Shown here piece after piece: positions 11,849 to 23,490 of a DNA stretch of 64,000 bases (positions are counted from its first letter, which is position 1; each line of letters starts with the position of its first letter). Origin of the DNA: Anopheles merus (taxonomy: Eukaryota > Arthropoda > Insecta > Diptera > Culicidae); NCBI RefSeq assembly GCF_017562075.2, contig NC_054084.1:16878798-16942797 (forward strand), given 5' to 3'. The notes under the pieces were generated by a model that had not been told where the DNA came from, made no database searches, and was given only the letters and a program-made list of their open reading frames with translations. The position numbers and the translations under genes were made by a program.

Positions 11849-14720
11849 GTGTAGAGTAATTATGATTTCACATCGATCGTTCGTTATTTGTTTGCCTTTT
11901 TTTTTAATGTTTTTTAGTATTGATGTTTTGATTTTGGTTTTACGTTTTTCGCCCATTTTTTTCTATTAAATTCTTATGTTTTTTTGGATTTATTTACAGC
12001 CGGCTACACACCCGACGGCCGTTGCTAATTCGAAATGTATGGAGAACAATACTCTATCAACGCTGGCCGTTGAAATGCGCGTTTCGTACAGATGGAAGAT
12101 GGAAATACGCAATGTTTAATGTTGAGAACACAGGGATGCTTAGGAAGCCATAATCTGGGAGTTATAACGAGTCCGACAAGAGCGTTACAGTTTTGCTGTG
12201 CAATAAATTCTAAACCTCGTGTGTGTGTGTGTGTGTGTGGTAGTGGTAGCAGCTTCTTCACGTAGCTTAACGGGGAACCGGAAGAGCAACGCGCTCTCCA
12301 CAACGCTAATCTGCGAAGGCACCAACAAGAAGAATTAAAGGAAGAGGACTATAGCGCGCACAACACACTATTAATAGCAATACAAATTTTATATAAACGC
12401 GTAAACTAAAGGGGAAGTGAGCGAGCTAGAGAGTGGAGCAAAGCAGAGCAGATAATTGAAGCTGAAAATGAGGAAATTATTAATCATAAAAAAACACCTT
12501 ACAGACAGCAGCTTAATCATCACCCCCGGGGGCCTGCTCGTGCTGCAAATGAGATGATGCAGCTAGAGTTGATCTGATTTTGAATGGACAAATATAAAAC
12601 AAGTATCTAACTTTCTGTTCAATATGCAACACTGGCCAAAAACCTATGGTTTCCATTGTTAAAGTAACACAGTACAGTAACAATATGCGACAAAGCGCAA
12701 ACATAACTTAAGCGAGAGAGAGAGAGGAGCTTACATTTACGACGACGCCAGTTTATAGGGCAATAGAACTGGGAATTTTGTTGTTTTCCTTCTTTTTTTT
12801 TTTTGTTCATGCCAATGGAAAAGCCGAATGCTGCCTCTTCCTTTTTCGGAGTTTCCTTTGAAATTTTATTTTACTTAATCTCAAGCGAAACGCAACAACC
12901 CGTATGATAATGGAGATTCTTCTCGCCAGGCTTCCGGTTCCCCGCCTGACTCTCTGTGCGTGTTTGTAGATACTGAACAAAAATGAAGAAGCCACAGGAC
13001 AGGAAACATAACACATTAAAACCGAAGCGAAAGGTGGATAGAAAAAAAGCAAAGAAGGAAAACGGACAAGAAAAACCCTTAAACATAGCAACTCGTAATC
13101 GAAATGTAGCATTTCATGCGTAGCGTAATAGTAATATAATAGTAATGTAAACAACATGGAAAATGAAACAAAAAAAAACACATGAAAAACGTTACACAAG
13201 TATTGTGCAGTAAACACTCAAACACAATAATAAGCAAAAGAAAGGAGTTAAAAATGGGCAACAAACTAGAAAGTTTCTTTTTTTTTTGTATGCTTTTTTT
13301 CTAGTGTGTTGTTACACGTAAAAGGGGTGAAATGAAAAGCAATAGAACTTTAAAGCCATGTTTCTTTTAACTGTTAACGTTTCTTGTGTTATTTCCATTC
13401 TAATTTTTAAAACACTTTTCCCTGCTAGCAAAAGCAGCAATGGCAAATTAATAAATACAGTTTTATTTCCAATTACAACTCTACCTAACCGAACTACACT
13501 TGCGCAAAACTGCATAGAAGTAAAGTTGAGCAGACAACAAGAAAACAAAAGCAAGCAAAGCAACTGGCTAACGCATCATAGGCGCATGGCAAAATAATAC
13601 ACACAAATGGGCGCCCACTCTCTAACCCAAACAAAAAAAAAAACAGTCGTTAATGATAATAAGTAGTTATAAAACCTTTGATATGAATAAAATTCAATGC
13701 ATCGCTGAATTGTAGTTTATTTTAATAGAATATACAAGTAAAAAGTAAAGGGCAAAAGAAGTAAACAAGGCATGCTGAGAAGAAGAGAAGACGAACAAAA
13801 AAGGAAATAACAAACAAGAAAGAAAGAATGAAATAAAACTCGGAAAGAAGCCGAAAAGAAGAAACGCAACAATTCGAATAGAAGCAAAACAGATACAGCT
13901 GAACAGAAAAAAAAAACTAACGGACCATGAACAATGTGGCAATACCGGTCTCGCGAATGGTACATGATCCTTATAAATCCTAAAAAAATGGAAACCTTTG
14001 GGTAAACCGGAAGCTAACAAAGAAAGAGAGAAACCAAACAATAGGGAGGTGAATGAAGCAAAACTCATTTGAATATAAGCAAAATACACTCACTATCACT
14101 ATCGAAGTGCGCAATGTTTAACGAGCAAATATAGCCACCATTCGTACCATTTAGAACCGTTCATACTCACCTCAGCTCACTATAGCCATCCAATAGACAC
14201 GTACACACAAACACACACCATGCAAAACATACAAACCATACCATATATGGCATTACACACTATGATAGGCAATATGCGCGCAAACAATTTAGGCAATATA
14301 CACGCGCGCGCCCGACAAAGCTAATAGTAAGTGGCCTGCAAAGCACGGACCCCTTTTTTCTGGAAGTTAGCTAGCTAGTAGCACTGAAAAGCAGAAGAGA
14401 AGCGGGGAAGTAAAATAAAGAAAATGAAATAAGAAAATAGAGAGAGAGAAAATAACCCGAAAAGGACAAATACGAATAATAAAAAACAATACAAAATAAA
14501 ACAAACAAAAAAAAGTATAGCAAATACACGCTAACGTTCTCGAATGTGTTAGTTGCTGTGTAAAATCGCTTTGAAAAAGAATTTAAAAGAAAACGGGAAG
14601 AAAAGGCACACACACACACACTGGTTGCCTGGCCGTTTCATTGCCAGCTACCGCGAGATGTCCTTTTTGCCTGATGACGATGATAATGATAAAGTTGATG
14701 AAACTGGCAGGGGACGAACT

Positions 14721-14761
14721 ATTACTACTACTACTACTACTACTACTATTACTACTACTAG
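14721..14761. repeat. (ACT)n trinucleotide repeat
   Basis: About 13 units of ACT/ATT with two interruptions, inside the A-rich putative 3' UTR. Confidence 0.9.
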
Positions 14762-15568
14762 TACTAACTACTAAACACACATAAACACACAATAGTACCG
14801 AAGAAACAGAAGAAAACAAAAACTGGATAATATTGTGTTTTACCTTGTAATATATTGTATTTAAATGAAAACATGTACTAATAATTGAACAATGATGATA
14901 AACGTATAAAAAAAGAGCAAGAAAACACTCACAAAACACAAAAACACAACAAAGTAGAGAACAAATAGAATTTAATCTTAAACGCGATTAACAAACACGA
15001 AACACGAACGGGGAAAGAACAAACAAAAAATGGAAAGTGTGAAACAAAAGTGAACAATTGATCGCGATGATGATGCCGATGATGTCACACATAAGTCAAT
15101 GGGTGGGACTTTAAAACGAGAATGAGAATGGAGAAAACAAAACAAAGAAAAAGGAAACATGCAATAAAGCGCCGGAAACGACAGAAGATTATTCGCAAGA
15201 AACGAGAGAAGAAAGAAAAAAACACAGAACGGTTACAAAAGCAGCAGGCCAGACCGCATTTAAATAAGCGTAAATGATTTGAACAAATGCAAGAAACAAC
15301 TATGAAACAGGAAAGGTAAAACAAATAGAAGAGGAGAAAACTAAACCGAGATGTCCACGGTGTGCGAAACAGAGACAAAGAAGAAAGAAAGAGCAAAGAA
15401 CGTGAGACGAGTAAATCTCGTTAGAAAACACAGTGTTTGAAATCTAATAAGAAAAGTGCAGGAAACAGAAAGCGCAGGAACACGACAGGATGGCAGGACA
15501 ACAGTAGCAGCAACACCAGCAGGGAGTAATGCTGGCGGGGTAAATGACATTAAATTTATTAAAGTTTA

Positions 15569-15574
15569 AATAAA
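15569..15574 (+). terminator. Candidate distal poly(A) signal for Cka
   Basis: AATAAA where the A-rich stretch ends. It faces the minus-strand Syntaxin-5 signal at 15705-15710, so the two convergent genes would end about 130 bases apart. Confidence 0.4.
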
Positions 15575-15704
15575 TGGACTAAAATCAAATAACCTTGCAC
15601 GCGTTTGCATCTTTTCTCATTGGTCTCTTTTTCTCTGATTAGAAAAAAAAATGCTACCGAAATACTTTTTAAGGCTTGTGTTTAAAATGATTTAATTTAT
15701 ATAT

Positions 15705-15710
15705 TTTATT
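15705..15710 (-). terminator. Candidate poly(A) signal for Syntaxin-5
   Basis: TTTATT on the plus strand reads AATAAA on the gene strand, about 430 bases beyond the Syntaxin-5 stop. Confidence 0.4.
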
Positions 15711-16138
15711 GTTTTGCTCCCGTAGGACAACGTGTGTTACATGTTCCGCCCGGCCGTACTTCACCACCTCCTATATACAAACAATTGATTTCGTTAATAC
15801 ACAATCTTCGTCCGTCCGCTCGCCCCCAAATGTAACAGCTCCACACTAATTTCTGCCCAGCCCCGGATTCGTTAGCACTTCGTATTCGTATTCGCTAAGC
15901 CAAAAAGCCACTAGGTTCTAGGATATAGTATGCCAGAAAAAAAAACAGAAGGACGTCTGTCTGTGTCGTCACTCCCCGGGATTCACATTCATCAAGCCAA
16001 CGTGTGGGGACAATGGGATAAAAATTTGTTACTAAAAATAGAACAAAATTCAACTATACAATGGTGTGTGTGTGTGTGTGTGCTCCCGTGAGCGCAATAA
16101 CCGACCAAAACCATCACCACTCCTCGACCAGACCCACA

Positions 16139-17666
16139 CTACGCTAGGAAGATAACGAAAAAGATGAAAAACAGTATCAGCACGCCAAAGATCTTGATCA
16201 TCAGCCAACGGTTCTTCGTGACCGATTGGAAGTATTTGAGAATTTCCCCGTGGGCCGCCTCCACGTTCAGCTCCACGTCCTGCAGATTGCTATCGATCCG
16301 TTCGACCATCTCCTCCTGCTCCTTCACCATGTGGGCCAGCTGCTGAAAGATGCCACCCAGCTCCACGATCGTGCTTTCGATGTTTTGCATCGTTTCGGCC
16401 CGCTCCTGCACGTAGCTGTCGGACTCATCGTACAGCACCAGCTGCTGCTGCTGCTGTTGCTGTAGCAACGGCGCGCGTTCGGAGGACGATCCACCAGACG
16501 GGCCGGCGCCACCCATATCGATGCACACCTGATCCTGCTGCTCCTGTAGCAGCAAGCTGCCCTGCGTTGAGCCGCGCATCGTCGACGGTGGCAATCCACC
16601 GGCCATCGGACCTTGGCTGAACTGTAAAATGGCGCAAAAGGGAGGGGCGAAAATGAAGTGTTTGTTCGGTGAAGCTGGAAGCTGCCATTTTTGCCCGGCC
16701 TTACCTGATCCCGTCGCGTTTTCTGCTGCTTCAAGTTTTCCGTCCGCACCTCCAGCACCTGCTTGAAGTCGGAACTCATGTTGGCGAGCTTGGCCTGCAG
16801 CGCCACCACCATGTTGGAGGAATGTGAAAGCAAATGCTTGCCGTTGCTGGTGGACCTTCGTTGCGATTTCGAGACCTCCTGCAGGCGGGCGATCTGTTGG
16901 TTGAGCGAGTTCAGGTCGCCCTTGATGATGTACGTCAGCTCCTGTATCTCGGCTGGCCGGTCGTCGAAAAGCGTCTTCTTCTTAGCCACTGGAAAAATGG
17001 GAATGCAATTTATGAATTTTTGAACCAGGCATGCAACGAGAAAAGTGCAGCAGAACACTTACGTAGCGTCAACTTTTCCAGCTTGGTGTACGTGCTGGCA
17101 ATGTTTTTGCCAATGTGCTTGGCAATCATCATAAACTCCGCGTAGCTCTGCATGTGCTTGGCCTTGCGCGGGTCTTTCAGGTTCACTGCCCGCTGTATGT
17201 TGCGGCCCTGGAGCGACCGGATTGCGCTCGCAAACTCACCGGAACGGTCCCGCGCCGTCATCGTGAACTCCGGCAGTGCACTGTTCTTACCGAGCAGATC
17301 GTCGTCGTCGTCCTCCTCCGCCTCCCGTTGGCCTTCACTCGCCCAAAAGCCCTGGTGCTGCTGCTGCTTCGGTGGTGGCTCGTTCCAAGCGCTCCGTGGC
17401 GCGGGATTGGTCGGTGCGGGTGCAACCGAGGCAAAGATTCGCTGCGACAGCGCTGGTAACCAGCTGGTGGCCGAACTAGGCGCCGGATATTTGGGCTTCT
17501 CGGGGATGTCGTCTTCCACTCGCTGGTGGTGGTGGTGGTGGTGATGGTGCTGGCTAGTGCCCGATGACGAGGCGGATGTTGCTGTTCCGTCCGAACCGAT
17601 CGTTATTACAGCGAATGAGTCACCCGTATCGTCAGCACCGTAACGACGTCTTGCCCTTGATTGCAT
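16139..17666 (-). CDS. Syx5: Syntaxin-5, ER-Golgi Qa-SNARE
   Basis: Syntaxin-5 is the Qa-SNARE for ER-to-Golgi and intra-Golgi fusion. Three exons: 17666-17063, 16988-16705 and 16621-16139. Phases agree and give 456 residues. The N-terminus has an arginine cluster (RARRRYG) like the ER-retrieval signal of the long mammalian form, then a long low-complexity insert with eight His near residues 40-47. The Habc region begins near residue 140 (DRSGEF). Exon 2 encodes the conserved KKTLFDD, EIQELTYIIK and EVRTENLKQQ stretches. The SNARE motif spans about 361-424 (YVQERAETMQNIESTIVELG), and the C-terminal anchor is 435-456, ending in the family's FVIFLA. An in-frame Met at residue 136 matches the start of the mammalian short form. 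The protein is about 100 residues longer than the human one, all in the N-terminal insert. Confidence 0.96.
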
Positions 17667-18371
17667 CGCATAATCGCGCTACCGTAGCACCACACCAACC
17701 GAAACACCCATTAAACGCCTCCCCCCAAAGGAAGGGCTCCTCTTTTGTTGGATGTTGTTGTCGTTTGCGTTGCGTCGTTGCAGCGGGGAACGGCGGACGA
17801 GGGGGATCCTGCAGACGGGTAGGACGGGTTTTTTCTTTATCGTAGGCACATGGGACAATTTGCGGGTAACACAATTAGTTGGTATGTGCGCCCATTGGAA
17901 TGAGTGAAATCAATTGTTTTTGTACGATTTCCTACAAAATGACGTGGAATGAAAAAGTTACAAATTTTGGCTTATTTTTTTTTCTCTGCTGTTTTTGACA
18001 GACTGTTTGTCAGAAGGGACCAAGGTTCGTAGTGTAAGATGGCTCATTTGGAATTTTTTCCCTTTTATTTTATTTTTTCAATAATTATACAATTTCACAC
18101 AAGAACCACCTTAAAATATGGGCAATTTCAATAACATAATATTTCATCCCAAATTGCAGATAAATAACCTTTTTTAAATCATTTTTGAATGCTACGCTCC
18201 CAAATCAACTGTCAAATTGATCTCACCTCCAGTGTGTATCTAGGTATCTTGGGACGAACGAGAGAGTTGTCAATTTTTTTTATCAGACACACGACCCGGT
18301 GGTATTTTGGAGCACGATTGCTTCCACTTAAAACTTAATTAAAATAGAAAACGAGCAGTTCGTGACTGAAA
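17667..18371. other. Shared upstream region between Syx5 and TMEM147
   Basis: Divergent intergenic region of 705 bases. It must hold both promoters and 5' UTRs. There is no TATA box at a convincing spacing on either side. AT-rich in the middle, with no exon or repeat recognised. Confidence 0.5.
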
Positions 18372-19268
18372 ATGACGCTCTACCACTTTGGTAACTGTGC
18401 CGCGTTGGTGTACGTGCCGTACTATTTCACCTACAAATATTCCGGACTGTAAGTACCTAGCCTTCTCCTTCGCGTTCCGAATGTGGATCGCTTCCGTGCT
18501 GTGATTTTATCTTTAATTAAATTATGTACCATTTTTCCTTACCTCACCTCGAATCGATTCATGCAGCTCCGAATATGGTGCGTTCTGGAAATGTGTTCAG
18601 GCGGGCGGAATATACGTGTTTACGCAGCTCTGCAAAATGCTTGTCCTTGCAACGTTCTTCCCCGACACCGACACCTTCACGGAAGGTGCACCATTTAACT
18701 TCATTGCCGTAAGTGTACCCCCCATCATGCACACACACACACACACGGGTTCCGACTCACTGTCTCTAATCACCCTAATCCTGACTTTCCATTACAGGAA
18801 TTTCTCCGCTGCAGTGTCGATCTGGTCGACTTCCTTGGGCTTGCCTTCGTGCTGTCTCGAATTCCGGGCAAGGGGCACAGCAAACTGATCACCGCCGGGT
18901 TGGGCTGGGCAACGGCGGAAGTGATACTGTCCCGCGGCCTGATGCTGTGGGTCGGCGCACGCGGGGCCGAGTTTTCCTGGCTCTACATCCAAAAGTGTCT
19001 CGAGTCGAACGTGCTGCTCGTGCAGCACCTGTCGACCGCTACCCTGCTGTGGTTGTTCTCGCGCCACGATCTGGACAGGAAGCTGGTGCCGCTGGTGGTG
19101 CTGCTGCTCGTGGCCACCTCGTACCGGGGCGTTTGGTTGGAGGGAACGCTGCACGCCATGTCCGCCGGGCCGTGGCTGAGCTTGGCACTGAAAGCCTTTA
19201 TCACGAGCTGCATGGGCGTCGGTACGTTGCACATCTACTCGGGGCTGGCGCAACAGATCGGCCTGTAG
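18372..19268 (+). CDS. TMEM147: TMEM147, Sec61-associated membrane protein
   Basis: TMEM147 is a seven-span ER membrane protein that joins nicalin and NOMO in the BOS complex behind Sec61, helping multi-pass proteins insert. Three exons: 18372-18448, 18567-18708 and 18798-19268, with consistent phases and 229 residues (the human protein is about the same length). Recognisable segments: the start MTLYHFGNCAAL, YKYSGLSEYGAFWKC across the first junction, QLCKMLVLATFFP at the end of exon 2, and GWATAEVILSR then LWVGARGAEF in exon 3. The protein is hydrophobic throughout with short loops. The start is fixed by alignment of the first residues with the family. The gene is convergent with the minus-strand kleisin gene. 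Confidence 0.95.
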
Positions 19269-19574
19269 TGGCGTGGTGTGGGGCCCCCGTTCTCTACTCA
19301 ATAGTGTACAACTATCGAGTTAGTAGTAGTAGCTACTCTTACTTTCATTGTCTCTAGTGGTGTTTGTTTTGGAAAACTGGTGGACACTTTGATCGTTTAT
19401 AGTTTCGTTTTATTTAAGTTCGTGTCGTTGCATCGGGTGAATAAATTCATCAATAACAATACGGTGGTTAAACATACAGTTCAGTTCAGTCTTCAATTTC
19501 GTACAATTCTACCCTCGATACACCACATTCAGACGTACAGCAGCTACACTATCGCTACAAAAGAAGGTATAAAA
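19269..19574. other. Short convergent 3' region, TMEM147 and kleisin gene
   Basis: Only about 300 bases separate the two stop codons. A plus-strand AATAAA lies at 19440-19445 and a minus-strand AATAAA at 19409-19414. If both are used, the two transcripts overlap tail to tail by some tens of bases. Confidence 0.5.
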
Positions 19575-21883
19575 CTAGGTAACGACCTTATCGTTTCGAA
19601 AATGAAGTGGCCAGTTTTGAAACTTTTGCACCATTACTGGTAATCCATATTCATTCGTCACAATACGTATGATTTTTGTAGCGGAGAGTTCTGTAAAAAG
19701 TAAACCTCGACTTATCAGGATAAAATAATTACAGCAAAAGATGATTAACTTTACCTAACAGCTTAGCAAACAACGACGCAGCAATTTGCCGGCTGCCCAT
19801 CTTGGCCTGTATCATCTCGAACGGTATGGATTCGTCCGCCAACTCATCGAACAGGGAGCGCAGCACTACCAGCAACGCATGGCTCGTCACTACGCCTTCG
19901 TCCTTCTTATCCTTCCGCTTTTCGCTATGTGGATCTTCCGTCCTTTTCAAATATTCCCACTCCGCCGGATTGCCAGTAAAGCGCGTCAGGAAGCTACGCA
20001 TGCTCGTTGGAGCATTATTGTACGTTGGCTCAACACACGGAGCAGGTTCGGCCGTTGTAACCATTGCAGGAACACCCGGCAACTCGGTAGGTACTTCAAT
20101 CGGCGCAAACGTTTCAATTGGTGGAACGATTACGGCCGTTTGTGCCTCCTCCGTTTGCGGAGCATTGCTCTTGCAAGTACCGTTCTTATCGCGTTTTGTT
20201 GTTTTTTTCTTGCTAAACTCAAACTTAGAGAGGTGTGTGGCTCTCTCCTTCCGGACGGTAAGGTGCCGCTTATACAGGAAGCTATGAAGCCAAGGGCGCA
20301 ATGGTTCGGCGAATAGTTGGTTCAGCTTTTGCTCAGCCAAAAATGCTTGCACCTCTTGCCTTGGTTGTTCCTGGGGACGGAAGGATCAGTGATGATTAAA
20401 CTAGAGACATTGCCACTCCTCAACTACTCACCATGGTGACGGTCGTTTTGGCACATTTTGCCAACTGTCGTGACAAGCAGTTGGTACTGATCTGCGTAAA
20501 AACGTCCACAATTAGCCGCGATCGCTTTTTGGGAACGACGTTTGTTGGAGCCATTTCGTGTCTTTTCTCCCCGATAAGATTGTTTTCGATCGGAGGGTTT
20601 TGTGTAGTCTCGTCAATGCTATTCTCTTCCTCTTTTACTCTGTGGAGGAAAAATAGGAGTGAAATATGAATTCGAGGAAATTTAATGTATTTTTTAAGTT
20701 TCGTTGCTTACGCATAAAATGAAGCATTCAAAGGAATCAGTTCTATTCCGTCCTTATTGTCTTCGTCGTCGGAAACATACATCGGTACTGGCTGCAAGGT
20801 GTCTTCTTCTAATGGAAGGATGTCACTATCCCAACAAAAAAGAGAGAATAAAATGAATGGAATATGAACCAAAATCTCCTTACAAATAGATTAATAATTC
20901 ATCCTACCGAACACTATCCACTGCATCTAATTCTGGCTCTAGCGAAGGATCGATATCCATCAGATCGTCCTGGGTAACGGGCAAGTCCGAATGTATCATG
21001 GACGCCGGTTCCGTTTCCGGTTCCTGCGCTGAATCGTTGAAAAAATCCAACAACTCATTAGACCTCGCCTCCCCGAAATCATTATCCACCGCCTGATACT
21101 CTTCATCGTGGCGCAGCGAAGGCGGCAGCTCGCGCAGCGTAATATCGTCCACGTTTTGTACCGTTGTGCTTTGCTGGCTAGCCAACAGCGCATCAATCAC
21201 ATCCTTCTCGCTGCCAGCTTCCATATGCATGTCGATGTCCATGGTTAACAATTCGTCCAAGGTTATCGGCACTTTGGGACGACCATCTTTGCCCGGCCGG
21301 CACTCAACCTCAAACTGTCGAACACTGAAAATGGGCAAGAAATCAGAATATTAAGTGTGTGCTTCAACACGGCAAAACGACACAACGACAAACTCTTACA
21401 CATTCTTTTCCTTGTAACCAATTTTGCGTCCCTTGAAATGTTTCTGGTCCACAATTAGTATGCGATCTGTGGGAAAATAAATATTAAAAAGATAAATTAT
21501 AATATACGGGTTAATATGTAAAGTCCCACTGTTCTCCACATACCACGAAGTTTCTGTACATTAAACAGAAAAATGTAACACATTCCGCAAACGATTTTGG
21601 CGTTTACATCCAACGGCTTGGTACGGCTTTGAACGAGGTCAAAAACGAATTTGCTTAAAATGGAAAGAAATAAAAATGAAATGTAATGCATTGTCATTGC
21701 GAAGCTCTTCTTCGGCAATCGGCAGTACCTCACTTCCATGAGATCGAACTGATGCTCGTTCTTTTCTACCAGCCGAGTGTATTTCTTCACATTGGTGCCG
21801 GCCGTTAGGACGCACGTGAACAGATTATCGTTCAGCAGCGCCACTTGCTGCTCTTGTTTAGGTTTTTCTTTTCGGGGTGCCAT
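19575..21883 (-). CDS. Kleisin-family protein, C(2)M/Rec8-like
   Basis: Kleisins close SMC rings in cohesin and condensin; C(2)M is the Drosophila meiotic kleisin of the synaptonemal complex. Eight exons: 21883-21729, 21653-21544, 21466-21400, 21324-20908, 20825-20712, 20639-20432, 20370-19755 and 19690-19575. Every junction is GT-AG and in phase, giving 600 residues. The N-terminal region (residues about 55-90, with KIVCGMCYIFLFNVQKLRD then ILIVDQKHF) follows the pattern of the kleisin N-terminal domain. The middle is acidic and low in conservation. The end (residues about 545-590, SIPFEMIQAKMGSRQIAASL then FAKLLELS) fits the winged-helix that binds the SMC1-type head. The last exon is needed to complete that helix, which supports the model. 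The extended N-terminus and weak similarity suit a fast-evolving meiotic kleisin. Membership is fairly sure; C(2)M versus Rec8 is a guess from length and lineage. Confidence 0.72.
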
Positions 21884-22689
21884 TCTTTTTTTTTTTTGCT
21901 AGTTGCTGAACACTTTTTACTGAACTGGAAATGGTTTTATAACAGAAAACTGCAGGATGCAGGGGGATTGAGGATTTTGCTACTAGAAAATGATGTGACA
22001 CAACGTCACCGTTCTGCACCGATGCTGTCCGTTGTAATGACAGAAAATGGCAACAGGGCTAGTACCTGGAGCCGTAGTCTGTGGTTGCCAATAGCAACGG
22101 ATCTTATGTATCGAGTGGAGCGAAGAGAGGAGAGGATGATGGAATACTGGCCCTGTATTCACTATATGCACACACGCACACATTCACACGTCACTAAGGA
22201 GTGCGAGTGTATTGAGTAACGACACCGTGAATGATTGTTCTTAGTTTGATCTTAGTAGCCTTTGTTTTGTGCAATCCATCTAGCGCAAGTGTACAATGCC
22301 GAAAAAATTGGCAACAGGTCAAACGGATTTTTTTACCTCCTCAATGAGCTTTAATGTAAAAATCGTGTTCTATAGAAAATCTGTTTGGCTTTCAAATTGA
22401 TTCTTTTTGGTTTCTTATTGGAAACAAAATGAAACTGTTTAGTGTAGAATAATGTAGAATAAGCAGAATGCATTAGAGCAGCGTCAGCATTGAGGCTCTG
22501 TTTAGAGATTCTGTTTAGAGAGCTTAAAGGAAAAAGTATAGAAAAACTAGGACAAAATCACTAAATATTTCACATTCTAGCTTCTCACACTCACACATGG
22601 AGATTTTGTCTAACTCTGTTTTTTTACATTTCACATTCACATTTCCAGGTGCTTCTTAAATTTAAAAGTTGCATCAAGAGACACCAAGT

Positions 22690-22990
22690 TGGAACAATTA
22701 CCGAGTTTGGAAATGATCTCGAGCCGATATTGAGCTACTGGCCCTGGAACTGATTAACAATTCATGTTGGTTGTATGATCTGGCACTTGAAATATGTTGT
22801 CAAGATTCCGAATGGGTATAAATGATACCAGCCACTGATCCCATACTGGTCTTGGAATCGATTACCAACCCACATCGGATTTACAACTGATTCTAAACTT
22901 TTTTCAACTCAACAACTGTATCTGCCCTGGCTCAGACATGGAACGAATCGCGAACCAACCCCTTTTAGGCAAGAAATAGTCATCCAAGTA
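22690..22990. repeat. Degenerate copies of the 29-bp palindromic repeat
   Basis: Units such as CATACTGGTCTTGGAATCG near 22845 and CTGGCCCTGGAACTGATT near 22737 carry the same core and tail as the 37.4-38.1 kb array, but are more decayed and irregularly spaced. Confidence 0.6.
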
Positions 22991-23418
22991 GTCAAGAAGT
23001 TACGCAACTAATGAGCGTTACTTCTAGTTAGAATTTGTATGTCACAAACCAGCCATGACATCGTCGATGAAATCCAACTAGAGAAACTGATCCGGCAAAG
23101 CGCTTTCTTGATCTCGGCTAGCCCCACAATCCCTCATTAGCGATGGATCAGATTCCCCCATTCGGATTGTTTGCGTGATTGTGCAACGTATGTTTGCAGA
23201 TTATAAACAAATGATAATGCAGGAGCGATGGACAAATAATAGAGGAGCTTTGAACATGAAACCAAACCTGCTCACCAACTCCTACCGGGAAGGACACATG
23301 TGTTCGGTATGCTCGCATTATGCAACACCGATAACATCATTATTTTTCAATCGAAAGCAAATACGCCATCAACCGTACACGGTTCTGTTCCCTTCCAAAA
23401 GCCAAGCCTATTAATGCC

Positions 23419-23426
23419 TATAAAAG
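23419..23426 (+). promoter_or_regulatory. TATA box of the ionotropic receptor gene
   Basis: TATAAAAG lies 65-72 bases before the ATG at 23491. This would place the transcription start near 23450 and give a 5' UTR of about 40 bases. Confidence 0.6.
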
Positions 23427-23490
23427 AAACCAACGAACACGTGGGAATAAGTTTGTAAATTTGCACTCTACCCAACAACCATACACCAGT

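Larger units (their letters stand above)
9089..15590 (+). other. Probable very long A-rich 3' UTR of Cka
   Basis: From the Cka stop codon to about 15.6 kb there is no credible coding exon on either strand. The plus strand is strongly enriched in A over T, with many AAAC/AAAG/GAAA runs, and the reverse-strand open frames here are low-complexity F/S/L-rich artefacts of that bias. AATAAA signals occur at 11843, 13686 and 15569. Other content: a CCA run after the stop, CA/GT microsatellites near 9600, 10490, 11555 and 12220, an (ACT)n run near 14720, and a Pumilio-like TGTAAATA near 10039. Assigning the whole stretch to one transcript is inference. Confidence 0.5.
21884..23490. other. Intergenic region between kleisin gene and ionotropic receptor
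   Basis: The two genes diverge. No exon is seen. The first few hundred bases probably hold the kleisin promoter. A decayed cluster of the 29-bp repeat lies at about 22690-22990, and a TATA box for the receptor at 23419. The rest is unremarkable AT-rich DNA. Confidence 0.5.

Noticed and set aside
12807..15550. Many minus-strand F/S/L-rich frames
   Set aside because: They arise because the plus strand is A-rich and lacks antisense stops; no starts, domains or splice logic.
19729..19754. Reading the kleisin exon 7 through to the stop near 19729
   Set aside because: A GTAAAG donor at 19754 and an acceptor before 19690 restore a conserved-looking LFAKLLELS helix, so the readthrough tail (KVNHLLL) is intronic.
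23461..23490. Earlier in-frame start for the ionotropic receptor
   Set aside because: The upstream codon is TTG, and the ATG at 23491 is the first true start after the TATA box.
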